Of a stretch of 64,000 nucleotides of DNA, positions 18,849 to 26,683 are shown one piece after another. The translations under genes were made by a program, and so were the position numbers. This stretch comes from Tunturiibacter empetritectus (lineage in GTDB: Bacteria; Acidobacteriota; Terriglobia; Terriglobales; Acidobacteriaceae). Positions within the stretch are counted from its first letter, which is position 1. Every line of letters starts with the position of its first letter. The DNA is taken from NCBI RefSeq assembly GCF_013410875.1, contig NZ_JACCCU010000001.1, positions 1,426,001 to 1,490,000 of the forward strand. The letters run 5' to 3'. The notes below the pieces were generated by a model. That model was not told the origin of the DNA. It saw only the letters and a list, made by a program, of their open reading frames with translations, and made no database searches.

Positions 18849-21254
18849 TTAGTCGGCTGCAGTCTGAATCTGGGTGAGGCCGGTTGGAGGACGAAGGCTC
18901 TCGTTATGCTGCAGGTCGGAGAGCATGGCGGAGTAGCGTCCCAGGGTGCCCGAGGTAAATAGTGTATCGTTCGCCGGAAGGACGAGGTCGCGGCGTTTGC
19001 TTATTTGAACGAGGTCGGTTACGGTTACAGCTGGCTGCAGATGCTGGTCGTTGCCACTGAGCAGCTGAAGGCGTAGCAGGTTGTATCCGGGGACGAGGCG
19101 CTGTATCTCGTCGAGAATTGCGAAGGGATCGAAGGGGCTGAGCTTCGGCTCCATGTTGTTCGCTGAAAGCCACACTGCATGGCGGTCGGCCTCGCCGGAC
19201 TGTGCGCCGCGGGACTGGCCCATATCGGCCCGCGTGCCTTTGCCGAAGGGAACCAGAACCTTCATGTTCGCGCCCATCTTGTCGGCGATCCGGACGATCA
19301 ACTCGAAGTCGCTGCGGACTCCGGCACGATCGCCAGCCTTGTTTACGAGCTGAAGGTCGCCGTAGCTGTTGGTCACGGAGCCGGACTTCTCGTAGAGGTT
19401 CGAGGCCGGAAGAATGACATCGGCCACGGCTGCGGTCTCGGTGAGGAACATATCCTGCACCACCACGAAGGTGTCCTTGAGGGATGCGGGATCGACGCTG
19501 TATCGGGAGACTGGGTTCGTTCCGACGACGTAGAGCGCTGAGAGTTCGCCACGTCCAGCGGCTTCGAACATCTCGAGCAGATCGAGACCTGGAGTGGTAG
19601 GAGTGTTGTACTCGGCGAAGGTGGTGTTGCCTGCGAGTGGAGTGTAGCCGGGAAGCAGGTCGGGGAGCAGGCCCATGTCTGCTGCGCCGCGTGAGTTGAC
19701 GTAGTCGGAGATGAGGGCGAACTTGCGGTTCGGCAGCGTCTTGCCGAAAGCGAGGAGGCGCTGCAGATCTGCGTCGCGGAACTCCGATCCGAGAAGGACG
19801 AGGAGGCTCTCCTCGGCGCGGATGGCCTTGCGGAATTCGTGAAAGGAGGATGCGTCTGCGCCGGAGTGGGTGAGGGCATCAACGGCACTGTCGTCTCCGG
19901 CGATGAAGCTGGCCAGTGCGCCGTAGCTGAAGGGTGCAATGTGCGCGAAGGCCTTGGCCTGGCGGCGAAGCTTGATCTCGGCAGAGTTGGCGATGTAGAG
20001 CCGGGCGCGGTTGTTGCGGACGTTGGTGCGGATATTCCACGCGGTGGCGGGTGCCTGGATGGTGGGGTCGCCGCCGAGGATCATGATGGCCGGCGCGGTC
20101 AGCGTGTCCTTCAGGCTGGCGGTACGATCTGTGGTTCCTGCTAGGGCGCGGGCAAAGGCTACGTAGTCCGCGGTGCGATGGTGATCGATGTTGTTGGTGC
20201 CCAGCACGGTGCGAGCGAACTTCTGTAGCAGGTAGGCCTCTTCGTTGGTGGTGCGATTGGAGCCGATGACGCCAATGCTCTTGCCGCCGCGCGTGTCGCG
20301 AAGTTCGCGGAGCCTCTTGCCGACGTGGTCGAGTGCAACCTCCCAGCTGACGGGCTTCATCTCGCCGTTGGGCTGGCGAACAAGCGGCTGGGTGATGCGG
20401 TCTTCATTGTTGGCAAAGTCGAAGGCGTAGCGGCCCTTGTTGCAGAGGAAGTCGACGTTGATGCCGGATTTGTCGCGGTTGTCGCCGCGGACGATCTCGG
20501 AGCCGTCCGTGGTGCTGCGAACGCCGAGGGTGGTCTTGCATCCATCGCCGCAGTGCGTGCAGATGGTCGAGACGTGATTCATCTCCCAGGGCCGCGTCTT
20601 GTAGCGATAGGTGCCGGAGGTCAGCGCGCCGACCGGGCAGGCGTCGATGCACATGCCGCACTGCTCGCAGTCCACGTGGGCGAGATCGTCGGGAGACATC
20701 TGCGCGGGGACATTTGGGGCGATGACTGAAGAGCTGCCCCGGTTTTGAATGCCGAGAGCAAAGACGTCCATGCCTTCGCCGCACATGCGCACGCAGCGAT
20801 AACAAAGGATGCAGCGCGGACGATCGAAGTAGACGACGGGGGACCACTTCTGTTCTTCGCGATGGTCCTTGGGTTCGGCGTAGAAGCTGTCGGCGGCACC
20901 ATACTTGAAGGTCATGTCCTGCAACTCGCACTCGCCGCCAGCGTCACAGACCGGACAGTCGAGCGGATGGTTGCCAAGGAGAAGCTGTAGCGTAGCCTTG
21001 CGAGCCTGGGCGATCTCGGGAGACTCGCTGGTCACGACCATGCCCTCGGCGACGGGCGTAGTGCAGGCGGTCTGAAGCTTGGGCATCTTCTCGATGCGCA
21101 CGACGCACATCCGGCAAGCCGCCTGCAGCGATAGACCGGGATAGTAGCAGAAGGCGGGGATCTCAATACCGGCGGACTTACAGGCTTCGAGCAGAAGCGT
21201 GCCTGCGGGTGCGGTGATTTTTTTACCGTCTACGGTAAGGGTTACGTCTGCCAT
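18849..21254 (-). CDS. nuoG: NADH-quinone oxidoreductase subunit G with an additional ferredoxin-type cluster motif
   Basis: This 801-residue peripheral-arm subunit passes electrons from NuoE/F toward the quinone site. Cluster ligands in order: [2Fe-2S] N1b Cys36, 47, 50, 64; N5 His96, Cys100, 103, 109; a complete CxxCxxCxxxC at Cys148-151-154-158; a second complete one at Cys196-199-202-206 followed by Pro; and the N7-type set Cys232, 235, 239 and 271. E. coli NuoG has only part of the two middle motifs (cluster N4), so this form looks able to bind one extra [4Fe-4S], as in NuoG-like hydrogenase and formate dehydrogenase subunits. The rest is the molybdopterin-oxidoreductase-like domain without cofactor function. 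It starts 3 bases after nuoF ends. Confidence 0.96.
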   Translation of the reverse strand: MADVTLTVDGKKITAPAGTLLLEACKSAGIEIPAFCYYPGLSLQAACRMCVVRIEKMPKLQTACTTPVAEGMVVTSESPEIAQARKATLQLLLGNHPLDCPVCDAGGECELQDMTFKYGAADSFYAEPKDHREEQKWSPVVYFDRPRCILCYRCVRMCGEGMDVFALGIQNRGSSSVIAPNVPAQMSPDDLAHVDCEQCGMCIDACPVGALTSGTYRYKTRPWEMNHVSTICTHCGDGCKTTLGVRSTTDGSEIVRGDNRDKSGINVDFLCNKGRYAFDFANNEDRITQPLVRQPNGEMKPVSWEVALDHVGKRLRELRDTRGGKSIGVIGSNRTTNEEAYLLQKFARTVLGTNNIDHHRTADYVAFARALAGTTDRTASLKDTLTAPAIMILGGDPTIQAPATAWNIRTNVRNNRARLYIANSAEIKLRRQAKAFAHIAPFSYGALASFIAGDDSAVDALTHSGADASSFHEFRKAIRAEESLLVLLGSEFRDADLQRLLAFGKTLPNRKFALISDYVNSRGAADMGLLPDLLPGYTPLAGNTTFAEYNTPTTPGLDLLEMFEAAGRGELSALYVVGTNPVSRYSVDPASLKDTFVVVQDMFLTETAAVADVILPASNLYEKSGSVTNSYGDLQLVNKAGDRAGVRSDFELIVRIADKMGANMKVLVPFGKGTRADMGQSRGAQSGEADRHAVWLSANNMEPKLSPFDPFAILDEIQRLVPGYNLLRLQLLSGNDQHLQPAVTVTDLVQISKRRDLVLPANDTLFTSGTLGRYSAMLSDLQHNESLRPPTGLTQIQTAAD

Positions 21255-21257
21255 GGC

Positions 21258-22574
21258 TTAATGCGCTCCGACCAGCTGTTCTACGGTGATGATGGGGGTT
21301 CCGGCCTTATGACCTTCAATGTAGTCTTCAAACTCTTTGCGGAATTTTTTGACGAAGGCGATGGTGGGCATGGCCGCTGCGTCGCCCAGTGGGCAGAAGG
21401 TGCGTCCCAGCATGTTCTCGGCGAGATATTGAACGTTGTCGACATCTTTTTTATTGCCGCCGCCGTTGTAGACGCGGGTTAGAGTCTTCTTGATCCAGTC
21501 CGTACCCTCGCGGCAGGGGATGCACCAGCCGCAGGACTCATGCTGGTAGAACGCGATGGTGCGAAGCGCGAATTCAACAATAGAGACCGTCTCATCGAGC
21601 ACCACGATGCCACCTGAGCCGAGCATGGTGCCGGCCTTGCCCATCTGGTCGAAGTCAAGGCCTACATCGATCTCGTCCGCGGTCATCACCGGACAACTTG
21701 AACCGCCGGGGACGACAGCTTTCAGCTTCTTGCCATCCTTGATACCACCGGCAACCTCATAGATCGCTCGCTTGAGGTTATAGCCCATGGGAAGCTCGTA
21801 AACGCCGGGGCGTTCGACGTGCCCACTGATGCCGAAGAGGCGTGTGCCGCCGTTGCGTTCGCTTCCGAGCTTGGCATAGGCCTCGCCGCCCATCAGCAGG
21901 ATGTGCGGCGCGTTGGCGATGGTCTCGGCGTTGTTGATGACGGTGGGACCGCCATAGAGTCCAACGACGGCAGGGAAGGGAGGCTTGATGCGAGGCACTC
22001 CGCGTTTGCCTTCGAGCGACTCCATCAGGGCGGACTCTTCGCCGACCTCGTACGCTCCCGCTCCGGTCTGGGTGATGATGTCGAAGTCAACGCCGGTGCC
22101 GAAGATGTTTTTGCCCAGGAAGCCCTTTGCGTAAGCGTCGGCGACGGCCTTCTCGACAATCTTGAGCAGGTAGCGATACTCGCCACGAAGATAGATGAAG
22201 CCGAGCTTGGAGCCGATGGCGAGGCCTGCGATCATCGTGCCTTCAATGACTGCGTGAGGATCATGCAGGAAGAGGACGTGGTCCTTACAGGTCCCCGGTT
22301 CGGATTCGTCACCGTTTACCAGCACATACTTCGGCTTTTCAGATTGCTTTGGGACGAAGGACCACTTCATGCCGGTCGGGAAACCAGCGCCTCCACGGCC
22401 GCGCAGGCCACTGGCCTTCATCTCAGTGATGATCCACTCAGGTCCTTTAGCGATGGCTTGCTGAACGGCTTTATAGCCATCGAGCTCGACATACTTGTCG
22501 ATATCGGTGGCGCCCAGGCCGAAGCGGCGGGAGACTACTTTTACCTCATCGGGGTGCGAGACGAGTGATGGCAT
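21258..22574 (-). CDS. nuoF: NADH-quinone oxidoreductase subunit F
   Basis: This 438-residue subunit binds NADH, FMN and the N3 [4Fe-4S] cluster and is the electron entry point of complex I. NADH-binding GLRGRGGAGFPTGMKWSF, FMN-binding VNGDESEPGTCKDHVL and the cluster motif HESCGWCIPCREGT with the distant Cys in LGRTFCPLGDAAAMP are all present. Length is normal. It follows nuoE without a gap. The presence of a full NuoEFG module shows that this complex I uses NADH directly rather than ferredoxin or F420. Confidence 0.98.
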   Translation of the reverse strand: MPSLVSHPDEVKVVSRRFGLGATDIDKYVELDGYKAVQQAIAKGPEWIITEMKASGLRGRGGAGFPTGMKWSFVPKQSEKPKYVLVNGDESEPGTCKDHVLFLHDPHAVIEGTMIAGLAIGSKLGFIYLRGEYRYLLKIVEKAVADAYAKGFLGKNIFGTGVDFDIITQTGAGAYEVGEESALMESLEGKRGVPRIKPPFPAVVGLYGGPTVINNAETIANAPHILLMGGEAYAKLGSERNGGTRLFGISGHVERPGVYELPMGYNLKRAIYEVAGGIKDGKKLKAVVPGGSSCPVMTADEIDVGLDFDQMGKAGTMLGSGGIVVLDETVSIVEFALRTIAFYQHESCGWCIPCREGTDWIKKTLTRVYNGGGNKKDVDNVQYLAENMLGRTFCPLGDAAAMPTIAFVKKFRKEFEDYIEGHKAGTPIITVEQLVGAH

Positions 22575-23099
22575 CTACTTCACGTCCTTTCCCGTCGCGT
22601 CGGAACTCAGCCCGTCGCGATACATCTGAAACAGAACGTCCACCTTTTCTGTGGTGAGATCGTCGTGGAAGTCGTAGTTGATCTGGATAGCAGGCGCCCA
22701 GCAGCAGGCGCCGATGCACTCAACCTCTTCGAGCGAAAAGACGCCGTCCGGTGTTGTGCCTTTGTGGCCGATACCCAGCTTGTGTTTGCAGTGGTCAAGG
22801 ATCTCGTACCCACCGCGCAGCATGCAGGAGATATTGGTGCAGACCTGCACGTTGTACTTACCCGCGGGCTTGGTGCGCAGCATGGAGTAGTACGAAAGAA
22901 CGTTGCGTACGTCCAACTCCAGAAGGTCGATGCGCTGGGCGATCTCAGCGACGACGGCGTCAGAGATATAACCGATCTCATCCTGTGCGTAGAGCAGCAT
23001 CGGCACAAGCGCCGACCGCTTGAGCGGGTAGATAGTGACGAGATGGTCGAAGCGTGCGGCCGTCTCTGGCGAAAAGATCGTATTGGCTATTTCACTCAC
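22575..23099 (-). CDS. nuoE: NADH-quinone oxidoreductase subunit E
   Basis: This 174-residue subunit has a helical N-terminal part and a thioredoxin-like C-terminal domain binding the N1a [2Fe-2S] cluster through VCTNISCML and VECIGACCWAP (CxxxxC ... CxxxC). Length and layout fit the 24-kDa family. Its 5' end overlaps by 8 bases the unknown 100-residue gene that separates it from nuoD, which implies translational coupling of the two. Confidence 0.97.
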   Translation of the reverse strand: MSEIANTIFSPETAARFDHLVTIYPLKRSALVPMLLYAQDEIGYISDAVVAEIAQRIDLLELDVRNVLSYYSMLRTKPAGKYNVQVCTNISCMLRGGYEILDHCKHKLGIGHKGTTPDGVFSLEEVECIGACCWAPAIQINYDFHDDLTTEKVDVLFQMYRDGLSSDATGKDVK

Positions 23100-23394
23100 T
23101 CTGCATCATCTCCCGCGCCAGCCTCTCGGCGGCAAGGTCCATCTCTTCGGTGATACTGTTCAGTTTGACCGTTCCATCTTCCTGCATGGCGAAGGTAGAG
23201 CGGCTACCATCACTTGATTCCATCGTCTCGTGCGTAAAGCGAAGCCAGCGACTGGCCACACGAAGTGTAATCTCTTCTGCTCCCACTTCAACTACTGCAT
23301 GGTGCTTGCTGTTCATTCCATGGACGGCCGCGTAAGAGCGAAGCAGCGAGGCCCACGAGGTCCAAAGTTCAGCTCTGAGGCGTGCTTCGAGCAT
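23092..23394 (-). CDS. Unknown 100-residue protein inserted in the complex I operon
   Basis: I do not recognise this protein. It is soluble-looking, with an N-terminal amphipathic helix (RLRAELWTSWASLLRSYAAVHG), then alternating hydrophobic/charged strands (HHAVVEVGAEEITLRVASRWLRFTHE), a DGTVKL turn and a C-terminal acidic helix (EEMDLAAERLAREMM). It has no cysteines, so it is not an iron-sulfur protein and does not replace NuoB or NuoI. It begins 6 bases after nuoD and overlaps nuoE by 8 bases, so it is embedded in the operon and made with the complex. A role as accessory subunit, assembly factor or regulator is inference from position. Confidence 0.75.
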   Translation of the reverse strand: MLEARLRAELWTSWASLLRSYAAVHGMNSKHHAVVEVGAEEITLRVASRWLRFTHETMESSDGSRSTFAMQEDGTVKLNSITEEMDLAAERLAREMMQSE

Positions 23395-23400
23395 CAGAGG

Positions 23401-24669
23401 TTAGCGGTCGATCTCGCCGAGAACGATATCGATCGATCCGATGACGGCGACGACATCGGCGAGGAGGCGGCCTTTGCACATGGTTTCGAGTGCTTGCAGG
23501 GTTGCGAATCCCGGATTGCGCATGTGGACGCGGTAGGGTTTGGCGGTGCCATCGGAGACAACGTAGTAGTTCATCATGCCGTGCGGAGCTTCGACAGAGC
23601 TGGTCGCCTCACCTGCCGGAACACCAAAGCCTTCGGTGACAATCTTGAAGTGATGGATGAGGGACTCCATCTGAGTCTTCATCTGCTCGCGATTCGGGAG
23701 GATGATCTTCGGCGCATCCGCGACAATGTGTCCTTCAGGAAGGCCATCGAGCGCCTGCAGACAGATCTTGACCGACTCGCGAAACTCCTGCATGCGAACG
23801 ATGTAGCGCGCCCAGACGTCGCCGACATCAGAGACCGGCACGTTGAACTGGAACTTCTCGTAGCCGGAGTAAGGCATATCACGACGAACGTCGAAGTCGA
23901 CACCAGAGGCACGCAGCGGGGGGCCGGTGACGCCCAGCGCAATCGCGTCTGCGGCTGAGAGGTAGCCCACGCCCTTCAGGCGATTCATCCAGATGGGGTT
24001 GGTCTGCAGCAGGCCCTCGTACTCCTCAACGTGCGCAGGGAAGTTCTTGAGGAAGGTGCGGATCTTTTCGTAGATATCCCGTGGAGGTTCGAGGCTAAGG
24101 CCGCCGACGCGGACGTAACTCGTCATCATGCGCTGGCCAGCGACCGCTTCGAAGATGCGCAGCAAGTCTTCGCGCTCTCGGAAGCAGTAAAGGAAGACGG
24201 TAAGCGCGCCGATGTCCATGGCATGAGTGCCGAGCCAGACCAGGTGCGACTGAATGCGGGTGAGCTCGTTGAAGAGGACGCGGAGATACTGTGCGCGCTC
24301 GGGAATCTCGAGCCCCAGCAACTTCTCTACTGCAAGGCAGTAGGCGAGGTTGTTGGTCATGGGACAGAGATAGTCGATGCGGTCGGTCATGGGGACGACC
24401 TGCTGGTAGAACTTGGCCTCGCAGGTCTTCTCGATGCCAGTGTGAAGATAGCCGATGTCCGGAGCCAGCCCGACGATGGTCTCGCCGTCGACCTCGATGA
24501 CGAGGCGCAGAACACCGTGGGTCGAAGGATGCTGCGGACCCATGTTGATGATCATGGTCTGATCTTTGGACGGCGGATTCTGTCGGTTTCGTGCGGAGTT
24601 GGCGATGAGATCGTCAATGCCCGGATCGATAGCCGCCACTCCGGTAAGTTCTTCAACAGGGGGAGTCAT
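23401..24669 (-). CDS. nuoD: NADH-quinone oxidoreductase subunit D
   Basis: This 422-residue 49-kDa-type subunit lines the quinone cavity with NuoB and descends from the hydrogenase large subunit, having lost the NiFe cysteines. Characteristic sequences are MGPQHPSTHGVLRL, GYLHTGIEK, PMTDRIDYLCPMTNN with the quinone-site Tyr, and the C-terminal IGSIDIVLGEIDR. The first 35 residues are a hydrophilic extension (MTPPVEELTGVAAIDPG) not needed by the core. It is directly adjacent to nuoC. Its obligate partner NuoB is not encoded in this window. Confidence 0.97.
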   Translation of the reverse strand: MTPPVEELTGVAAIDPGIDDLIANSARNRQNPPSKDQTMIINMGPQHPSTHGVLRLVIEVDGETIVGLAPDIGYLHTGIEKTCEAKFYQQVVPMTDRIDYLCPMTNNLAYCLAVEKLLGLEIPERAQYLRVLFNELTRIQSHLVWLGTHAMDIGALTVFLYCFREREDLLRIFEAVAGQRMMTSYVRVGGLSLEPPRDIYEKIRTFLKNFPAHVEEYEGLLQTNPIWMNRLKGVGYLSAADAIALGVTGPPLRASGVDFDVRRDMPYSGYEKFQFNVPVSDVGDVWARYIVRMQEFRESVKICLQALDGLPEGHIVADAPKIILPNREQMKTQMESLIHHFKIVTEGFGVPAGEATSSVEAPHGMMNYYVVSDGTAKPYRVHMRNPGFATLQALETMCKGRLLADVVAVIGSIDIVLGEIDR

Positions 24670-25161
24670 TTAGCGATAGCCCTCCACGGGGTAGTCCTTG
24701 CGTAAGGGATGCCCTTTCCAGTCTTCCGGCATCATGATTCGGCGAAGGTTGGGATGGCCGCCAAAGTGAACTCCAAAGAGATCGAAGACCTCGCGCTCGT
24801 AGAAGTTGGCAGAGGGCCACACCGGCGTGATGCTGTCGAGCGCGGCGGCGTCTCCATCGAGGCGAACGGAGATGCGAAGACGCTCCTTCAGCTTGTGCGA
24901 AAGAATACTGTAAGAGATTTGGAAGCGCGGTTCAGAGGGGTACCAGTCTACTGCGGTGACATCCTCGAGGAAGTTGTAACCCGCCTGCTGGACGGCTTTC
25001 GCCGCGGAGACGATGCTCTCACGAGCCACGGTGATGGTGAGCTCGGCGCGGTCGAACTTGGCGTCAGTCGCAAGGTCGGCCAGAGCTTTCACGGCGGCGT
25101 TTTCAGGATGCGCCTCGAAGACGGCCTGTTTGCCCTTGATGGCAGAGGCTGGATCGTACAT
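24670..25161 (-). CDS. nuoC: NADH-quinone oxidoreductase subunit C
   Basis: This 163-residue 30-kDa-type subunit of the peripheral arm is recognised by FYEREVFDLFGVHFGGHPNLRRIMMPEDWKGHPLRKDYP, split here as the ERE-(V/F)DLFG signature (about residues 120-130) and the HPLRKDYPVEGY terminus. It is an independent gene, not the NuoCD fusion of enterobacteria. Its start codon overlaps the nuoA stop by one base (TAATG): nuoA is followed directly by nuoC, with no room for nuoB. Confidence 0.96.
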   Translation of the reverse strand: MYDPASAIKGKQAVFEAHPENAAVKALADLATDAKFDRAELTITVARESIVSAAKAVQQAGYNFLEDVTAVDWYPSEPRFQISYSILSHKLKERLRISVRLDGDAAALDSITPVWPSANFYEREVFDLFGVHFGGHPNLRRIMMPEDWKGHPLRKDYPVEGYR

Positions 25162-25574
25162 TAGAGGTCTCCCTTATCATTCGCCCAGTCCAGGATGCCC
25201 TTCTTCCAAACATAGAAAAGGCCTACTGCGACGAAGCCGAGATAGACGAGCATCTCGTAGAAGCCGAACATGCGCGAGCCGGTAATCGCTGGCAGGCGAC
25301 GGAAGATTACAGCCCAGGGAAGCATGAAGACCGCTTCAACATCGAACAGGATGAAGAGCATAGCGACCATGTAGAAGCGGACGGTGAAGCGGCCACGAGC
25401 GTCGCCCACCGGCTCCATGCCGCACTCGTAGGCTCCGGCCTTGGTGCGCGAGTTTTTGTGTTTTCCGATGAAAAAAGAGGCGCCCACCATGCCCAAAGCG
25501 AGTCCGAGGGCGGCCAGGACCTGAAGCACGAGTGGAAGGTAGTTCCAGATGTAGGGGTAACTGTGCATGGCCAT
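25161..25574 (-). CDS. nuoA: NADH-quinone oxidoreductase subunit A
   Basis: This 137-residue three-helix subunit is the first gene of the operon. Family hallmarks are KAGAYECGMEPVGDARGRFTVRFY (the Cys loop that senses active/deactive states in homologues) and MLFILFDVEAVFMLPWAV with its acidic helix residues. ATG at 25574 or the one two codons later (25568) are the likely starts; the reading frame stays open to 25601. A sigma-70-like promoter (TGTCAA/TAGAGT complement at 25580-25608) lies immediately upstream, close enough that the message may be leaderless. Confidence 0.94.
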   Translation of the reverse strand: MAMHSYPYIWNYLPLVLQVLAALGLALGMVGASFFIGKHKNSRTKAGAYECGMEPVGDARGRFTVRFYMVAMLFILFDVEAVFMLPWAVIFRRLPAITGSRMFGFYEMLVYLGFVAVGLFYVWKKGILDWANDKGDL

Positions 25575-25579
25575 CTTCG

Positions 25580-25608
25580 ACTCTAAGATTGCGGCTGGCA
25601 AGTGTCAA
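25580..25608 (-). promoter_or_regulatory. Candidate promoter of the nuo operon
   Basis: On the minus strand a perfect TTGACA (25603-25608) is separated by exactly 17 bases from TAGAGT (25580-25585, four of six matches to TATAAT). Initiation about seven bases further would fall on the nuoA start codon at 25574, so the transcript would be leaderless or start translation at the second ATG. No good Shine-Dalgarno sequence precedes either ATG, which fits that idea. Confidence 0.45.
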
Positions 25609-25631
25609 GTGATTGTCACGACGATGTGCGG

Positions 25632-26555
25632 CTATCGAAGGAGAGCTATGTACATGTTGATCAGACGATTACCGAAAAGTGCGCTGATTAGTCCACCGAT
25701 CGAAAGAAAGCTTCCGAAGGCGAGTCTGAAGGTAGCTCCTGCCCTGCCGCGCGCCAGAAGGATGACTCCATAGACCGCTGCCGCTAATGTTCCGAGGAAG
25801 AGGGAGAGGATCGCTGGCCAGAAGCCAACGAAGGCCGCGATCATGGCGAGCAGCTTCACGTCGCCAAGGCCCATGCCGTCGCGGTGTCGGATGGCTTTAT
25901 AGAGCCAGCGAATGAGTAAAAGCAGGAGTGCTGCTCCGCAGACAGCCGCGATGCGACCGAAGATCAGGCTCTCGGGACCGGTAAAAAAGAGATTGCCGTG
26001 GTCGGTTACTCCGCCAGGACTAGTCAGTTGAATGTGATGATTGCTGAGGACCACCTGGTCTTCGTTTGGGCCGAGGAAGAGGGCCTGCGTACAAACGAGG
26101 AAGAGAGCGATGGCGATGCCACCGAGCGTGAAGGAGTCAGGCAAGATCATGGTCTGCCAATCCATGACCATGAGGCCGATGAGAAGAAAGCCGAGAACCG
26201 CGATGCCGAAGCTGGCAATGCTGCGCTGAAGGTCTGCTGAAGAGAAATCGTGCCCGAAGTCGTGTATTCGACTGTATTCGGATAGAAATCTGCCGACACT
26301 CATCCAAAACCACACTCCTACTGCAACCTCTACCAACGGATAGCGCCACGAGATCGCCTGTTTGCAGTCCCGGCAACGGCGACGAAGAACTATCCAACTT
26401 ATAAGTGGAACATTGTCGTACCAGCGAATGGGCACTCCGCACTTAGGGCACCGAGAGCGTGGATGGACGACCGACTCACGCTGCGGGAGTCGCGAGATAC
26501 AGACGTTGAGGAAGCTGCCGAAGAGAAGTCCAAGTACAAATGCTAAGAAGATCAT
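25632..26555 (-). CDS. Prepilin leader peptidase/N-methyltransferase (type IV pilus/type II secretion)
   Basis: This 307-residue inner-membrane aspartyl protease removes and methylates leader peptides of type IV prepilins and pseudopilins. The N-terminal domain carries the zinc-type tetracysteine set CPKC ... CRDC (about residues 36-64), and the two catalytic aspartates are seen in MDWQTMILPD and the GxGD motif GMGLGDVKLL. It has eight hydrophobic segments. A 50-residue loop between helices (PNEDQVVLSNHHIQLTSPGG...) is longer than usual. The ATG at 26555 gives the classic MIFLAFVLGLLFGSFLNV start; a TTG at 26588 would add 11 residues. No pilus genes are adjacent. Confidence 0.92.
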   Translation of the reverse strand: MIFLAFVLGLLFGSFLNVCISRLPQRESVVHPRSRCPKCGVPIRWYDNVPLISWIVLRRRCRDCKQAISWRYPLVEVAVGVWFWMSVGRFLSEYSRIHDFGHDFSSADLQRSIASFGIAVLGFLLIGLMVMDWQTMILPDSFTLGGIAIALFLVCTQALFLGPNEDQVVLSNHHIQLTSPGGVTDHGNLFFTGPESLIFGRIAAVCGAALLLLLIRWLYKAIRHRDGMGLGDVKLLAMIAAFVGFWPAILSLFLGTLAAAVYGVILLARGRAGATFRLAFGSFLSIGGLISALFGNRLINMYIALLR

Positions 26556-26683
26556 GATGCCGGGCACAGGAAGAGTATACGGTTTCAAGGCCGCGCTTAC
26601 AGGATAGCTAGGAGGCGGAAATCCGGACCTAAGTTACTTCCTTCAAAGACGTTGCAGCAGAAAAGTATAGGTAGGAGTGATAC

